This document shows, piece after piece, positions 51,439-59,811 of a stretch of 64,000 nucleotides of DNA (positions within the stretch are counted from its first letter, which is position 1; every line of letters starts with the position of its first letter). The position numbers and the translations under genes were made by a program. Under the pieces are notes generated by a model. That model worked only from the letters and a program-made list of their open reading frames with translations. It was not told the DNA's origin and did no database searches. Source of the DNA: Sedimentitalea sp041224545 (GTDB taxonomy: Bacteria; Pseudomonadota; Alphaproteobacteria; Rhodobacterales; Rhodobacteraceae); NCBI RefSeq assembly GCF_041224545.1, contig NZ_JBGFGP010000167.1, forward strand, positions 17,221 to 81,220, read 5' to 3'.

Positions 51439-52311
51439 GTGTCGGAGGCATCGGAAACCATCGCGGAACGATTGCAGGCGGCGTTCGACACGCTGACGCG
51501 GGCGGAAAAGCAATTGGCCGATTCCCTGTTGCAGGGCTATCCGGTCTCGGGTCTGAGTTCGATCACGCAGGTGGCGCAGAATGCCGACGTGTCGACACCG
51601 ACCGTCGTGCGCATGGTGCAGAAACTGGGGTTTTCGGGATTTCCGGCGTTTCAGGCGGCGCTTCGGGATGAGCTGGAGGCCCGGATTTCCGATCCGATCA
51701 GCAAGCGGAACACCTGGTCCGAACGTGCGCCCGAGGCGCATATCCTGAACCGGTTCACCGATGCGGTGATCGGCAACATCCGCCAAACACTCACCCAGAT
51801 CGACCTCGAAATGTTCGAGCGCTGCTGTGCCATGCTGGCCGATCCCGACCGGTCGATCTACGTGGTCGGCGGGCGCATCACCCGTTCGCTTGCCGAGCAC
51901 TTTTTCCTGCACATGCAGGTTTTGCGCGCCGATGTGACCCATATCCAGTCCATTTCGAACGCGTGGCCGCATTATCTGCTGGACGTGCAAAAGGATGACG
52001 TAGTGGTGATCTTCGATGTGCGCCGCTATGAAAATTCGACGCTGAAACTTGCCGAGATGGCGCGCGAGCGGGGGGCGGTCATCGTGCTGTTTACCGACCA
52101 ATGGCGCTCACCCGTGCATGATCTCGCCGATTGTTCGTTCTGCGGGCGCATCGTGGTGCCCTCGGCCTGGGATTCCTCGGTGACGCTGCTGTTGATGCTG
52201 GAAACGGTGGTTGCCGACGTTCAGGAACGAACCTGGGATACGACGCGTGACCGGATGGAGGCGTTGGAAGAGATGTTTGACCGTACCCGGTTCTTTCGCA
52301 AGTTCACATGA
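51439..52311 (+). CDS. RpiR/MurR-family transcriptional regulator
   Basis: The 290-residue protein has an N-terminal HTH_6 domain (about 1-78, SSITQVAQNADVSTPTVVRMVQKLGF) and a SIS domain (about 120-255, RSIYVVGGRITRSLAEHF ... VVVIFDVRRYENSTLKLAEMARERGA). RpiR regulators sense phosphosugars or other catabolic intermediates through the SIS domain. It starts with GTG at 51439, preceded by GGAGGG. It lies between the divergent amine operon and the ABC transporter and probably controls both through the paired palindromes at 51331-51392. Confidence 0.88.
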   Translation: MSEASETIAERLQAAFDTLTRAEKQLADSLLQGYPVSGLSSITQVAQNADVSTPTVVRMVQKLGFSGFPAFQAALRDELEARISDPISKRNTWSERAPEAHILNRFTDAVIGNIRQTLTQIDLEMFERCCAMLADPDRSIYVVGGRITRSLAEHFFLHMQVLRADVTHIQSISNAWPHYLLDVQKDDVVVIFDVRRYENSTLKLAEMARERGAVIVLFTDQWRSPVHDLADCSFCGRIVVPSAWDSSVTLLLMLETVVADVQERTWDTTRDRMEALEEMFDRTRFFRKFT

Positions 52312-52470
52312 CGGGAGAGCACGAGTGACGGTTGACAGTACCTGCAAGTTGCGCGTTTCCTGTGAAAAGGAACAAAAACGAAAACGGGTGCGGCGTCGCT
52401 GTCGCAAATCTGTTTCGCGGCACTGGCAGGTGTCGGGCCGTGCTTCACATAATCAGGATGGGGGAATCAG

Positions 52471-53538
52471 ATGACACACAATTGGATGATCGGCGCTGCG
52501 GTTGCGGTCTCGCTCGGCGGGCTGGCTAGCGGGGTGTCCGCGGATACGCTGCGGCTGCTGACCTGGGGGGGATATGCGCCGGACGACGTGATCGAGATGT
52601 TCGAGGAAGAGACCGGCCATACGGTCGAAGTGACCCTTTCGAACAACGAGGAAATGATCGCCAAACTACGTGCGACAGGGGGCGGTGGCTTTGATCTTGC
52701 CCAGCCGAGCCAGGACCGTATTGCCGGTCCGCAGGCCGAGTTCGGTATCTACAAGCCGATCGACCTGAATCGAATCGACGCTTCGCAATTCATCGAATCG
52801 ATGCTGACCGCAACCAAACTAAATACGACTGTTGGCGATGAGGTCTATGGCGTGCCGCATGTCTGGGGCACAAGCGGGCTGGTGCTCGATACGGTCAAGG
52901 CCGGGATGGTCCAGGATTACACCGATCTGTGCAGTGACGAGGTTGCGGGGAAGGTGTCTTATCGCCTCAAGCGTCCGACGCTGATCGGGTTCGCCTTTGC
53001 GATGGGAATGGATCCGTTCGCGGCCTATGGCGACCCGGTTGCCTACGAAAACATCATGAACCAGGTCGAAACCGCGCTGATCGATTGCAAGCCCAACGTC
53101 AAGACCTATTGGGGCGGTGGCGACGAACTGATGGGTCTCGTGCGCTCTGGCGAAGTCGTGGCGGCAATGGCGTGGGACACCGGCGGCTGGAAGCTGAACG
53201 CCGACAATCCGGACGTGACTTTCGTGGCTCCGGCATCGGGGGCTCTGGGATGGATCGATACATTCGTGCTGCCTGCCAAGGGCAAGGCGGATGATGCGGC
53301 CTATGACTGGATCAACTTCGTGATGCGCCCCGAGGTTTCGGCAAAGATCACCGAAGCATCCGGCAATTTCACCGCCTCACTGGGCGCGGATGAATTCGCG
53401 TCCGACGCGCTCAAGGCGCGGTTCCAGAACAGCTTTCCGCCCGAGGCGATCGACAACATCAAGTGGTATCCCCCGGTGCCCGCCGGTCTGGAAGCCATTG
53501 AAGGTGGCGTGCTCGACCGGATCAAGGCCGCCAACTGA
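52471..53538 (+). CDS. Polyamine-type ABC transporter, periplasmic binding protein
   Basis: The 355-residue protein has a signal peptide (MTHNWMIGAAVAVSLGGLAS, cleaved after VSA near residue 24) and the PotD/PotF fold: TLRLLTWGGYAPDDVIEMFEE (first strand, shown as LRLLTWGGYAPDDVIEMF), YGVPHVWGTSGLVLD, VVAAMAWDTGGWKLN. It probably binds putrescine, spermidine or a related amine in the periplasm. GGGGGAAT precedes the ATG. It begins the transporter operon that continues with an ATPase and two permeases. Confidence 0.86.
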   Translation: MTHNWMIGAAVAVSLGGLASGVSADTLRLLTWGGYAPDDVIEMFEEETGHTVEVTLSNNEEMIAKLRATGGGGFDLAQPSQDRIAGPQAEFGIYKPIDLNRIDASQFIESMLTATKLNTTVGDEVYGVPHVWGTSGLVLDTVKAGMVQDYTDLCSDEVAGKVSYRLKRPTLIGFAFAMGMDPFAAYGDPVAYENIMNQVETALIDCKPNVKTYWGGGDELMGLVRSGEVVAAMAWDTGGWKLNADNPDVTFVAPASGALGWIDTFVLPAKGKADDAAYDWINFVMRPEVSAKITEASGNFTASLGADEFASDALKARFQNSFPPEAIDNIKWYPPVPAGLEAIEGGVLDRIKAAN

Positions 53539-53551
53539 GCGATGAAACACC

Positions 53552-53586
53552 GGGACGGCATCCGCAGGCTTGCGGGTGCCGCCGTC
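53552..53586 (+). terminator. Hairpin between the binding protein and ATPase genes
   Basis: GACGGCATCCGCA and TTGCGGGTGCCGCCGTC form an imperfect stem 14 bp after the stop codon of the binding-protein gene. It is inside the operon and lacks a long U-run, so it may lower expression of the downstream genes relative to the binding protein. Confidence 0.45.
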
Positions 53587-53609
53587 ATTTGAGGCGAGCA
53601 GTAACCAAC

Positions 53610-54704
53610 ATGACACCAGATCTGGAATGCCAGGGCCTGACCAAACGATTTGACGAAACCACCGCCGTCAGGGGGGTCTCCTTCTCGGTTGCGCCGGGAT
53701 CGTTCTTTTCGATTCTCGGTCCCTCCGGCTGTGGCAAGACCACCATCATGCGGATGATCGCGGGGTTCCTTGAACCCACCGGCGGCGATATCCGGATCAA
53801 GGGCAAGTCCATGCTGAACGTCGCGCCGAACAAGCGACCGGTCAATATGGTGTTCCAGCATCTCGCGCTGTTCCCGATGATGAATGTCGCTGACAACATC
53901 GGGTACGGGTTGCGCCGCAAGGGGATGAGCAAATCGGAGATCGCCCGCAAGGTCGGCGAGGTGCTGGATCGCATCGGCTTGCCGGGGATCGAGACCCGCA
54001 AGCCGGACGAATTGTCCGGCGGCCAGAAACAGCGCGTTGCGATCGCGCGCTGCATGGTGCTGGAGCCCGATGTGTTGCTGCTGGATGAACCGCTTGGCGC
54101 GCTCGATCTCAAGCTGCGCGAGCGGATGAAGATCGAATTGAAATCTCTTCAGGCCGAGTTCGACACAACATTTGTCTATATCACCCATGACCAGTCCGAG
54201 GCGCTCGTGATGTCGGATCAGATCGCGGTGATGAATGCCGGGCAATTCGAACAGGTGGGCAGCGCGCGCGACCTGTATTACCGGCCGAAAACCGCGTTCG
54301 TGGCGGGGTTTGTCGGAGACAGCAATCGGTGGCGCGGGACGGTCGAGCGCGCCGACGGCAACCGCATCGTGCTTCGTACGGCGGATGGAATGCTGATTGC
54401 GGGCGCGACACAGGGCGCGCCGCTCGCAACCGGCAGCGCCGCCGAGATCTTCCTGCGCCCCGAGGCGGTTCGGGTCGCGCAGGATGCCGCCGATCTTGCC
54501 CATTTCGACAATCGGCTGAGCGGACAGGTCAGCAGCCTTCTGTTCAACGGGGCCGCGAGCCGTGTTCTGGTGCGCGGCGAGAGCGGTCAGGAAATCGAGG
54601 TGACGCTGCCGCAATCGGGCGAATTTGCCGACCTGACCAAGGGCGCGCCGGTGCATATCGGCTGGTCGGGGGATCAAACCGCCTGTTTCGCGACCGGGTC
54701 CTGA
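53610..54704 (+). CDS. Polyamine-type ABC transporter ATP-binding protein (PotA/PotG-like)
   Basis: The 364-residue protein has an ATPase domain (1-235: Walker A GPSGCGKTT, Q-loop VFQHLALFPMMNV, signature LSGGQKQRVAIARCM, Walker B VLLLDEPLGALD, H-loop YITHDQSEA) and a C-terminal TOBE-type regulatory domain (about 280-360). It belongs to the spermidine/putrescine group. The ATG at 53610 has only a distant GAGGCGAG; the hairpin upstream may modulate expression. The next gene starts 3 bp after its stop codon. Confidence 0.88.
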   Translation: MTPDLECQGLTKRFDETTAVRGVSFSVAPGSFFSILGPSGCGKTTIMRMIAGFLEPTGGDIRIKGKSMLNVAPNKRPVNMVFQHLALFPMMNVADNIGYGLRRKGMSKSEIARKVGEVLDRIGLPGIETRKPDELSGGQKQRVAIARCMVLEPDVLLLDEPLGALDLKLRERMKIELKSLQAEFDTTFVYITHDQSEALVMSDQIAVMNAGQFEQVGSARDLYYRPKTAFVAGFVGDSNRWRGTVERADGNRIVLRTADGMLIAGATQGAPLATGSAAEIFLRPEAVRVAQDAADLAHFDNRLSGQVSSLLFNGAASRVLVRGESGQEIEVTLPQSGEFADLTKGAPVHIGWSGDQTACFATGS

Positions 54705-54707
54705 ACG

Positions 54708-55568
54708 ATGGCGCAGGGAACGAAACTGGGGTTCTACCTGCTCCTGACGCCATTGGTGCTGTGGCTGAGCCTGCTCATCATCATCCCGCATATCGACATG
54801 GCATTGTTGTCGCTGCGCGAGCGTGTCGGAGTGGGTGAATACGCGACCAGCCTTGCCAATTATCGCGGCTTCTTTGGCGAACCCATCTACATGTGGACCT
54901 TTTTGCGCACCGCGATGATGTCGATGCTGGCAACGGTTGTGACGCTGATCATTGCCTTTCCGGTGTCCTATTATATCGCCAAGATCGCCAAGGGGCGGGT
55001 GCAGTCTGTGCTCTTCCTGCTGTGCCTCGTGCCGTTCTGGGTCTCCGAACTGGTGCGCACGTTCGGCTGGATGATCCTGTTGCGGGAAACCGGGTTGTTT
55101 TCTTCCCTGCTGCAATGGGTCGGTCTGGCGGATGGACCGGTCGAGATGCTTTACAACGACGTCGCGATGATGGTGGGGCTGGTCTATACCTCGATGCTGT
55201 TCATGGTGGTTCCGCTTGTGACCACGCTCGAAAGCCTCGACGATGCGGTGATCGAGGCCGGCTATGACCTGGGCGGGTCCGGCGGCAGCGTCTTGCGTGA
55301 AATCGTGATCCCCCATGCCATGCCGGGTATCGTGTCGGGCAGTATCGTGGTGTTCATGCTGTCGCTGGGCAACTACCTGACGCCGACGATGCTGGGCGGC
55401 AAGGACAGTCTGTGGTTTACCGAACTGATCTATTCGCAGTTCATCGTACGCTTCAACTGGGAGCTGGGCGCGGCCTTTGGTTTCATGCTGCTGATCCTGT
55501 CATCGCTGATCGTCTGGGCGACGCTGCGCCTGACCGGTCAGACTCTCGAAAAGACGATGGGGTCCTGA
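54708..55568 (+). CDS. Polyamine-type ABC transporter permease 1 (PotB/PotH-like)
   Basis: The 286-residue inner-membrane protein has about six membrane segments. The EAA loop (EAGYDLGGSGGSVLREIVIPHAMPG, of which DLGGSGGSVLREIVIPHAMP is the core) contacts the ATPase. The first periplasmic loop with RERVGVGEYATSLANYRGFF is normal for PotB/PotH. It starts 3 bp after the ATPase stop and overlaps the next permease at its stop codon (TGATG). Confidence 0.88.
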   Translation: MAQGTKLGFYLLLTPLVLWLSLLIIIPHIDMALLSLRERVGVGEYATSLANYRGFFGEPIYMWTFLRTAMMSMLATVVTLIIAFPVSYYIAKIAKGRVQSVLFLLCLVPFWVSELVRTFGWMILLRETGLFSSLLQWVGLADGPVEMLYNDVAMMVGLVYTSMLFMVVPLVTTLESLDDAVIEAGYDLGGSGGSVLREIVIPHAMPGIVSGSIVVFMLSLGNYLTPTMLGGKDSLWFTELIYSQFIVRFNWELGAAFGFMLLILSSLIVWATLRLTGQTLEKTMGS

Positions 55569-56416
55569 TGATACCGTCCATTCCCCGACCCCGCGCGGTG
55601 CGGCTGCTCTACAATGCCTATGTCGCGCTGTTCTTTTTCTATCTCGCGCTGCCATTGGCCGTGGTCGCGGTATTTGCCTTCAATGACAGCCAGTTCCCGT
55701 CGCTGCCGTGGGAGGGCTTTACCTGGAACTGGTTCTTTGGTGACGAACGCCCGATGATCGGGGTCTTTCACGACCGCAGCATCCTGCGCTCCATCGGGAC
55801 ATCGGCGCTGGTCGGGGTCTGCGTGGCGGGTCTGTCGGTCGCGGTGGGTACGGCGAACGCTTTCCTGTTCAACCGCTACCAGTTCCGGGGACGCAGCGTG
55901 CTTTACGTACTGATGCTCTTGCCGCTGGTCATTCCGGGCATCGTGCTGGGCATTTCGATCCTGGTGTTTTCCTCGAATGTCGCAAACAGCCTTTGGGATC
56001 GTATGCAGTATGACGCGGAGATCCTGCGCCCCGGGCTGGTGCTGGTCGTGCTGGGGCAGTTCTCCTTTGTCACGACGATCGCGACGCTGGTGATCTCCGC
56101 GCGGCTGCAGAAGTTCGATCGCACGCTGGAAGAGGCGGCGTTGAACCTCGGGGCGGACCGGTTGACCGCGATCCGCACGATCACCTTGCCCTATCTTGCA
56201 CCGGCGCTGATCGGGGCAGGAGTTGTCGCCTTTCTGATGAGTTTCGAAAACTTCAACACGACGCTGATGCTCGTCGGCTCGGATGCGCCCCTGACCATCA
56301 CGATGTTCGACCGGCTCAAGGAAGGGTCGACACCGCTGCTCAACGCGGTGTCGCTTTTGCTGATGGTGGGATCATCGCTGCTGGCGCTGGTGATGATTGC
56401 CTTCCAGAGGCGTTAA
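55568..56416 (+). CDS. Polyamine-type ABC transporter permease 2 (PotC/PotI-like)
   Basis: The 282-residue inner-membrane protein has about six membrane segments and an EAA loop (EEAALNLGADRLTAIRTITL). FAFNDSQFPSLPWEGFTWNW after the first segment is typical of PotC/PotI. Its start overlaps the stop of permease 1 by one base. At the 3' end the TAA stop shares three bases with the stop of the convergent aminotransferase gene (TTAA at 56413-56416). Confidence 0.88.
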   Translation: MIPSIPRPRAVRLLYNAYVALFFFYLALPLAVVAVFAFNDSQFPSLPWEGFTWNWFFGDERPMIGVFHDRSILRSIGTSALVGVCVAGLSVAVGTANAFLFNRYQFRGRSVLYVLMLLPLVIPGIVLGISILVFSSNVANSLWDRMQYDAEILRPGLVLVVLGQFSFVTTIATLVISARLQKFDRTLEEAALNLGADRLTAIRTITLPYLAPALIGAGVVAFLMSFENFNTTLMLVGSDAPLTITMFDRLKEGSTPLLNAVSLLLMVGSSLLALVMIAFQRR

Positions 56417-57783
56417 CCAAGCACTTCGGTCAGGGCCTCGACACTTGCGGTCACGATCGTATCGGCTTCGTCCCGCGTCAGGCAGAAGGGCGGGGCATAG
56501 CCGATGATGTCGCCTTGCGGCATCGCGCGCGCAATCACGTTGCGCTTCGCCATTGCCGCCGCGACCGACGGCCCCACCTTGCGCGCCGGGTCGAAAAACC
56601 GGCGCTCCTCGCGATCTTCGACCAGTTCGACGGCGCAGAGCATGCCCTCGCCGCGAATCTCACCCACATGGGGATGATCGGCCAGCGCGGTTTTTATCTG
56701 CCGGTTCAGGTAGGCACCGGTTTCCCCGGCATTGGAAATCAGGTTCAGATCATCGAGCAGCTTCAGATTGGCCACCCCGGCGGCGGCTCCGATTGGGTGC
56801 GCCGAATAGGTCCAGCCGTGGCCGATCGGGCCATTCTCGTCGGTGCCCCGTTCGAGAACGCTCCACATCCTGTCTCCGACGATTGAACCCGACAGCGGCG
56901 CATATGCCGAAGTCAGGCCCTTGGCGATGGTGATCAGGTCGGGCCGGATGCCGTAGTGATCGGACCCGAACATGCTTCCCAACCGTCCGAACCCGGTCAC
57001 GACCTCGTCCGCGACCAGCAGGATGTCATGCCTGTCGAGCACGTCGCGCACAGCCGGCCAATATCCGGCGGGCGGCGGTACGATGCCGCCGGTGCCCAGG
57101 ACCGGCTCGCCGATGAAGGCGGCGATGGTGTCGGCGCCTTCGCGGTCGATCAGCGCCTCAAGCTCCGCGACCAGATACGCCGTGAATGCCTCTTCGGTCA
57201 TCTCGGCCTTGGGCCGGCGGAAGTAATACGGAGCCTCGGTGTGGATCACCTGTGCCAGAGGCAGGTCGAATTTCCTGTGAAACAGATCCAGCCCGGTCAG
57301 CGACCCGGTCATCAGCCCCGAGCCGTGATAGCCGCGCCAGCGGCTGATGATCTTCTTCTTTTCCGGACGGCCGAGGATATTGTTGTAGTACCAGATCAGC
57401 TTGACGTTGGTTTCATTGGCGTCCGAACCGGACAGGCCGAAATAGACCTTGCTCATGCCTTGGGGCGCGCGGTCGAGGATCATTTTGGCGAGGGTGATCG
57501 ACGCTTCGGTGCCATGCCCGACATAGGCGTGGTAATAGGCCAGTTCGCGCGCCTGTTCGGCAATTGCTTCGGCGATTTCGGGACGGCCATAGCCGACATT
57601 GACGCAATAAAGCCCGGCAAAGGCATCGAGCAGCCGGTTGCCGTCGCGGTCGGTGATGTGGCAGCCCTCGCCACCGGTCACGACCCGTGTCGGGGTTTCG
57701 CCGCGCGCATGCTGCGCCAGATGGGTCGAAGGGTGAAAGAACGTTTCGCGGTCCCATTGTTCCAGTTGGTCGTTTCTGAGCAT
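56413..57783 (-). CDS. Class III aminotransferase (omega-amine/putrescine-pyruvate type)
   Basis: The 456-residue PLP enzyme belongs to the omega-aminotransferase group. It has SGSDANETNVKLIWYYNNI, RWRGYHGSGLMTGSLTG, VADEVVTGFGRLGSMFGSDH and the PLP-binding Lys in TIAKGLTSAYAPLSGS. Its likely donors are putrescine, other omega-amines or beta-alanine, with pyruvate as acceptor, which fits the adjoining polyamine-type transporter. AAGGAAAG precedes the ATG at 57783. It converges on the permease gene and is divergent from the M24 hydrolase gene, with 180 bp in between. Confidence 0.87.
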   Translation of the reverse strand: MLRNDQLEQWDRETFFHPSTHLAQHARGETPTRVVTGGEGCHITDRDGNRLLDAFAGLYCVNVGYGRPEIAEAIAEQARELAYYHAYVGHGTEASITLAKMILDRAPQGMSKVYFGLSGSDANETNVKLIWYYNNILGRPEKKKIISRWRGYHGSGLMTGSLTGLDLFHRKFDLPLAQVIHTEAPYYFRRPKAEMTEEAFTAYLVAELEALIDREGADTIAAFIGEPVLGTGGIVPPPAGYWPAVRDVLDRHDILLVADEVVTGFGRLGSMFGSDHYGIRPDLITIAKGLTSAYAPLSGSIVGDRMWSVLERGTDENGPIGHGWTYSAHPIGAAAGVANLKLLDDLNLISNAGETGAYLNRQIKTALADHPHVGEIRGEGMLCAVELVEDREERRFFDPARKVGPSVAAAMAKRNVIARAMPQGDIIGYAPPFCLTRDEADTIVTASVEALTEVLG

Positions 57784-57963
57784 GATCTTTCCTTTTCGGG
57801 TTTCGCGTCGGTTCGGACGTTCCGATGGCAAGTGTTAGGCACAGTGAAGCAGCGGTGCAAACATCTCGGTGCCGTTTGTCGATTGCGCGGCAGCGGGCTT
57901 GACCGGATGAACATTCGGGCGGAGGGTCGTCCGACGACAATCCAGCAGCCACAGGAGCGGCGC

Positions 57964-59142
57964 ATGACCACGTTCGAGGCGAATTTCACCACCGGAGAAT
58001 ACCTGCGCAGGATCGACAAGACCCGTGCCAAGATGACGGTGATGGGGCTCGATGCCATCGTGGTCAGCGATCCGTCGAACATGTCATGGCTGTCCGGCTA
58101 TGACGGGTGGTCGTTCTACGTGCATCAATGCGTCATCCTCTCGCAAGAGGGGGAACCGGTGTGGTGGGGGCGGGGCATGGATGCGCTCGGGGCGCGGCGC
58201 ACCGTGTTCATGCAGGACGACTGTATCCGCGGCTATGACGACAGCTATGTTCAGAACCCGGACAAGCATCCGATGCAGGATCTGTCGCGCCTGCTTGATG
58301 AACTCGGGCTGGCCAAGGCACGGATCGGTGTCGAGATGGATAATTACTATTACTCGGCGGCGGCGCATCGCACGCTTGAAAGCCATCTGCCCGAAGCGTC
58401 GTTTCAGGACGCCACCGGGCTCGTCAACTGGCAACGGGCCGTGAAGTCCGAGCGCGAGATCGAATACATGCAGCGCGCCGCGCGGATCGTCGAGGCCATG
58501 CACGAGCATATTCTCGATGTCGCGGAACCGGGGATGCGCAAGAACGACCTCGTGGCCGAGATCTATTCGGCGGGCATTCGGGGCGCGGATGGATATTGGG
58601 GCGATTACCCTGCGATCGTGCCAATGGCCCCCTCGGGCATGGATGCCACCGCCCCGCACCTGACATGGGATGACCGGCCCATGGTTTCGGGTGAATCGAC
58701 ATTCTTCGAGATCGCGGGGGCGCACCGCCGGTATCAGTGCCCGCAATCGCGCACGTTGTTCTTTGGTAAGGTGCCGCAGAAATACCGCGATGCGGAAGCG
58801 GCGGTTCTGGATGCAATCGACGCAGGGCTCGAAATGGCGCGTCCGGGGAACCACGCACAAGACATCGCGAATGCATTCAATGCGACACTCAACAAGGCAG
58901 GGTTCACCAAAGACAGCCGCTGCGGTTATGCCATCGGCATCAGCTATCCGCCGGATTGGGGTGAACGCACGATCTCTTTCCGGCGCGGCGACATGACGGT
59001 GCTGGAACCCGGCATGACATTCCACTTCATGCCGGCGCTATGGCTCGACGACGGAGGTCTGGAGATCACCGAGCCGATCCGGATCACCGAGGAGGGCCAC
59101 GAGTGCTTTTGCAACACGCGGCGCGCCCTGTTCGTGAAATGA
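57964..59142 (+). CDS. M24-family hydrolase, DoeA/EutD-like (ectoine hydrolase candidate)
   Basis: The 392-residue protein has an N-terminal creatinase-like domain (about 10-155, SDPSNMSWLSGYDGWSFYVHQ in it) and a C-terminal pita-bread M24 domain (about 165-390, with GDYPAIVPMAPSG, APHLTWDDRPM, EIAGAHRRYQCPQSRTL, ISYPPDWGERTISFR and FHFMPALWLDDGGLEITE). The pattern matches ectoine hydrolase DoeA as I recall it (length 399). DoeA opens ectoine to N-acetyl-diaminobutyrate. However, none of the usual partners (DoeB deacetylase, ectoine TRAP with regulator AsnC) are adjacent, so the substrate could be another cyclic amide. AGGAG precedes the ATG. Confidence 0.72.
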   Translation: MTTFEANFTTGEYLRRIDKTRAKMTVMGLDAIVVSDPSNMSWLSGYDGWSFYVHQCVILSQEGEPVWWGRGMDALGARRTVFMQDDCIRGYDDSYVQNPDKHPMQDLSRLLDELGLAKARIGVEMDNYYYSAAAHRTLESHLPEASFQDATGLVNWQRAVKSEREIEYMQRAARIVEAMHEHILDVAEPGMRKNDLVAEIYSAGIRGADGYWGDYPAIVPMAPSGMDATAPHLTWDDRPMVSGESTFFEIAGAHRRYQCPQSRTLFFGKVPQKYRDAEAAVLDAIDAGLEMARPGNHAQDIANAFNATLNKAGFTKDSRCGYAIGISYPPDWGERTISFRRGDMTVLEPGMTFHFMPALWLDDGGLEITEPIRITEEGHECFCNTRRALFVK

Positions 59143-59146
59143 CGCG

Positions 59147-59602
59147 CTACGGATCGGTGCCACGCGTCGGTGCGAGACCAAGCGCCCTTTCCAGTGCGCC
59201 GAGCGCCTCGCCGAGTGCTTGTCGCTCCTCCGGGCTCAGCCGCTCGAGAATGCGGGCCTCTCTGTCGCGCATCGGGCCGACCAGGTCGCAATAGGCGCGA
59301 TGTCCCGCCGCCGTGAGGCTCAGCATTTCCGAGCGGCGATCCTCGGGGTCCGGATCCCGGGTCAGCCACCGGCGTTGTTCCAGCGCCCGGACCGCGCGAC
59401 TGATCCGCGTCTTGTGCTGTGCGCTGTGGACGCCGATTTCCTTGGCGGTGGCCGTTCCCAGATCGGCAAGCGCGACCAGCACACGCCATTCAGGTCGGTT
59501 CAGACCGAAATGATCCCGATAGATCGGTTTGATTTCCTGACTCATCGCTTCGGACAGGCAGTTCAGCCGGTAGGGCAGGAATTCGCTGAGGGTCAGCCCC
59601 AT
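59147..59602 (-). CDS. MarR-family transcriptional regulator
   Basis: The 151-residue protein has the MarR winged helix: LNRPEWRVLVALADLGTATA, KEIGVHSAQHKTRISRAVRALEQRRWL and the wing DPEDRRSEMLSLTAAGH. It would repress nearby genes until a small molecule binds. Its stop codon is 4 bp from the stop of the convergent M24 gene, and it is divergent from gpmI, so its target is not obvious. A GAGG site precedes the ATG. Confidence 0.88.
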   Translation of the reverse strand: MGLTLSEFLPYRLNCLSEAMSQEIKPIYRDHFGLNRPEWRVLVALADLGTATAKEIGVHSAQHKTRISRAVRALEQRRWLTRDPDPEDRRSEMLSLTAAGHRAYCDLVGPMRDREARILERLSPEERQALGEALGALERALGLAPTRGTDP

Positions 59603-59811
59603 GTGGTCGGCCTCTTGTTGCGGATGAAACTGTTTCGATCATAAACCGCCCGAGGGTATCCGCAAGGGGGGCGGGTGCCGGACAATTGGCGGAACCATGC
59701 CGCATGGCTGTTGGTATTTCGTGGTTTTGCCACTCTCGCCGGATTACCGGTTCACCCCGCCGGATGCAGGCGCTAGAAGGCGCCAGATGTTCAGAACGCC
59801 GGAGCCACCTC

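Noticed and set aside
53301..55316. 671-residue minus-strand open frame over the ABC transporter genes
   Set aside because: It is a His- and Arg-rich shadow of three transporter genes on the other strand.
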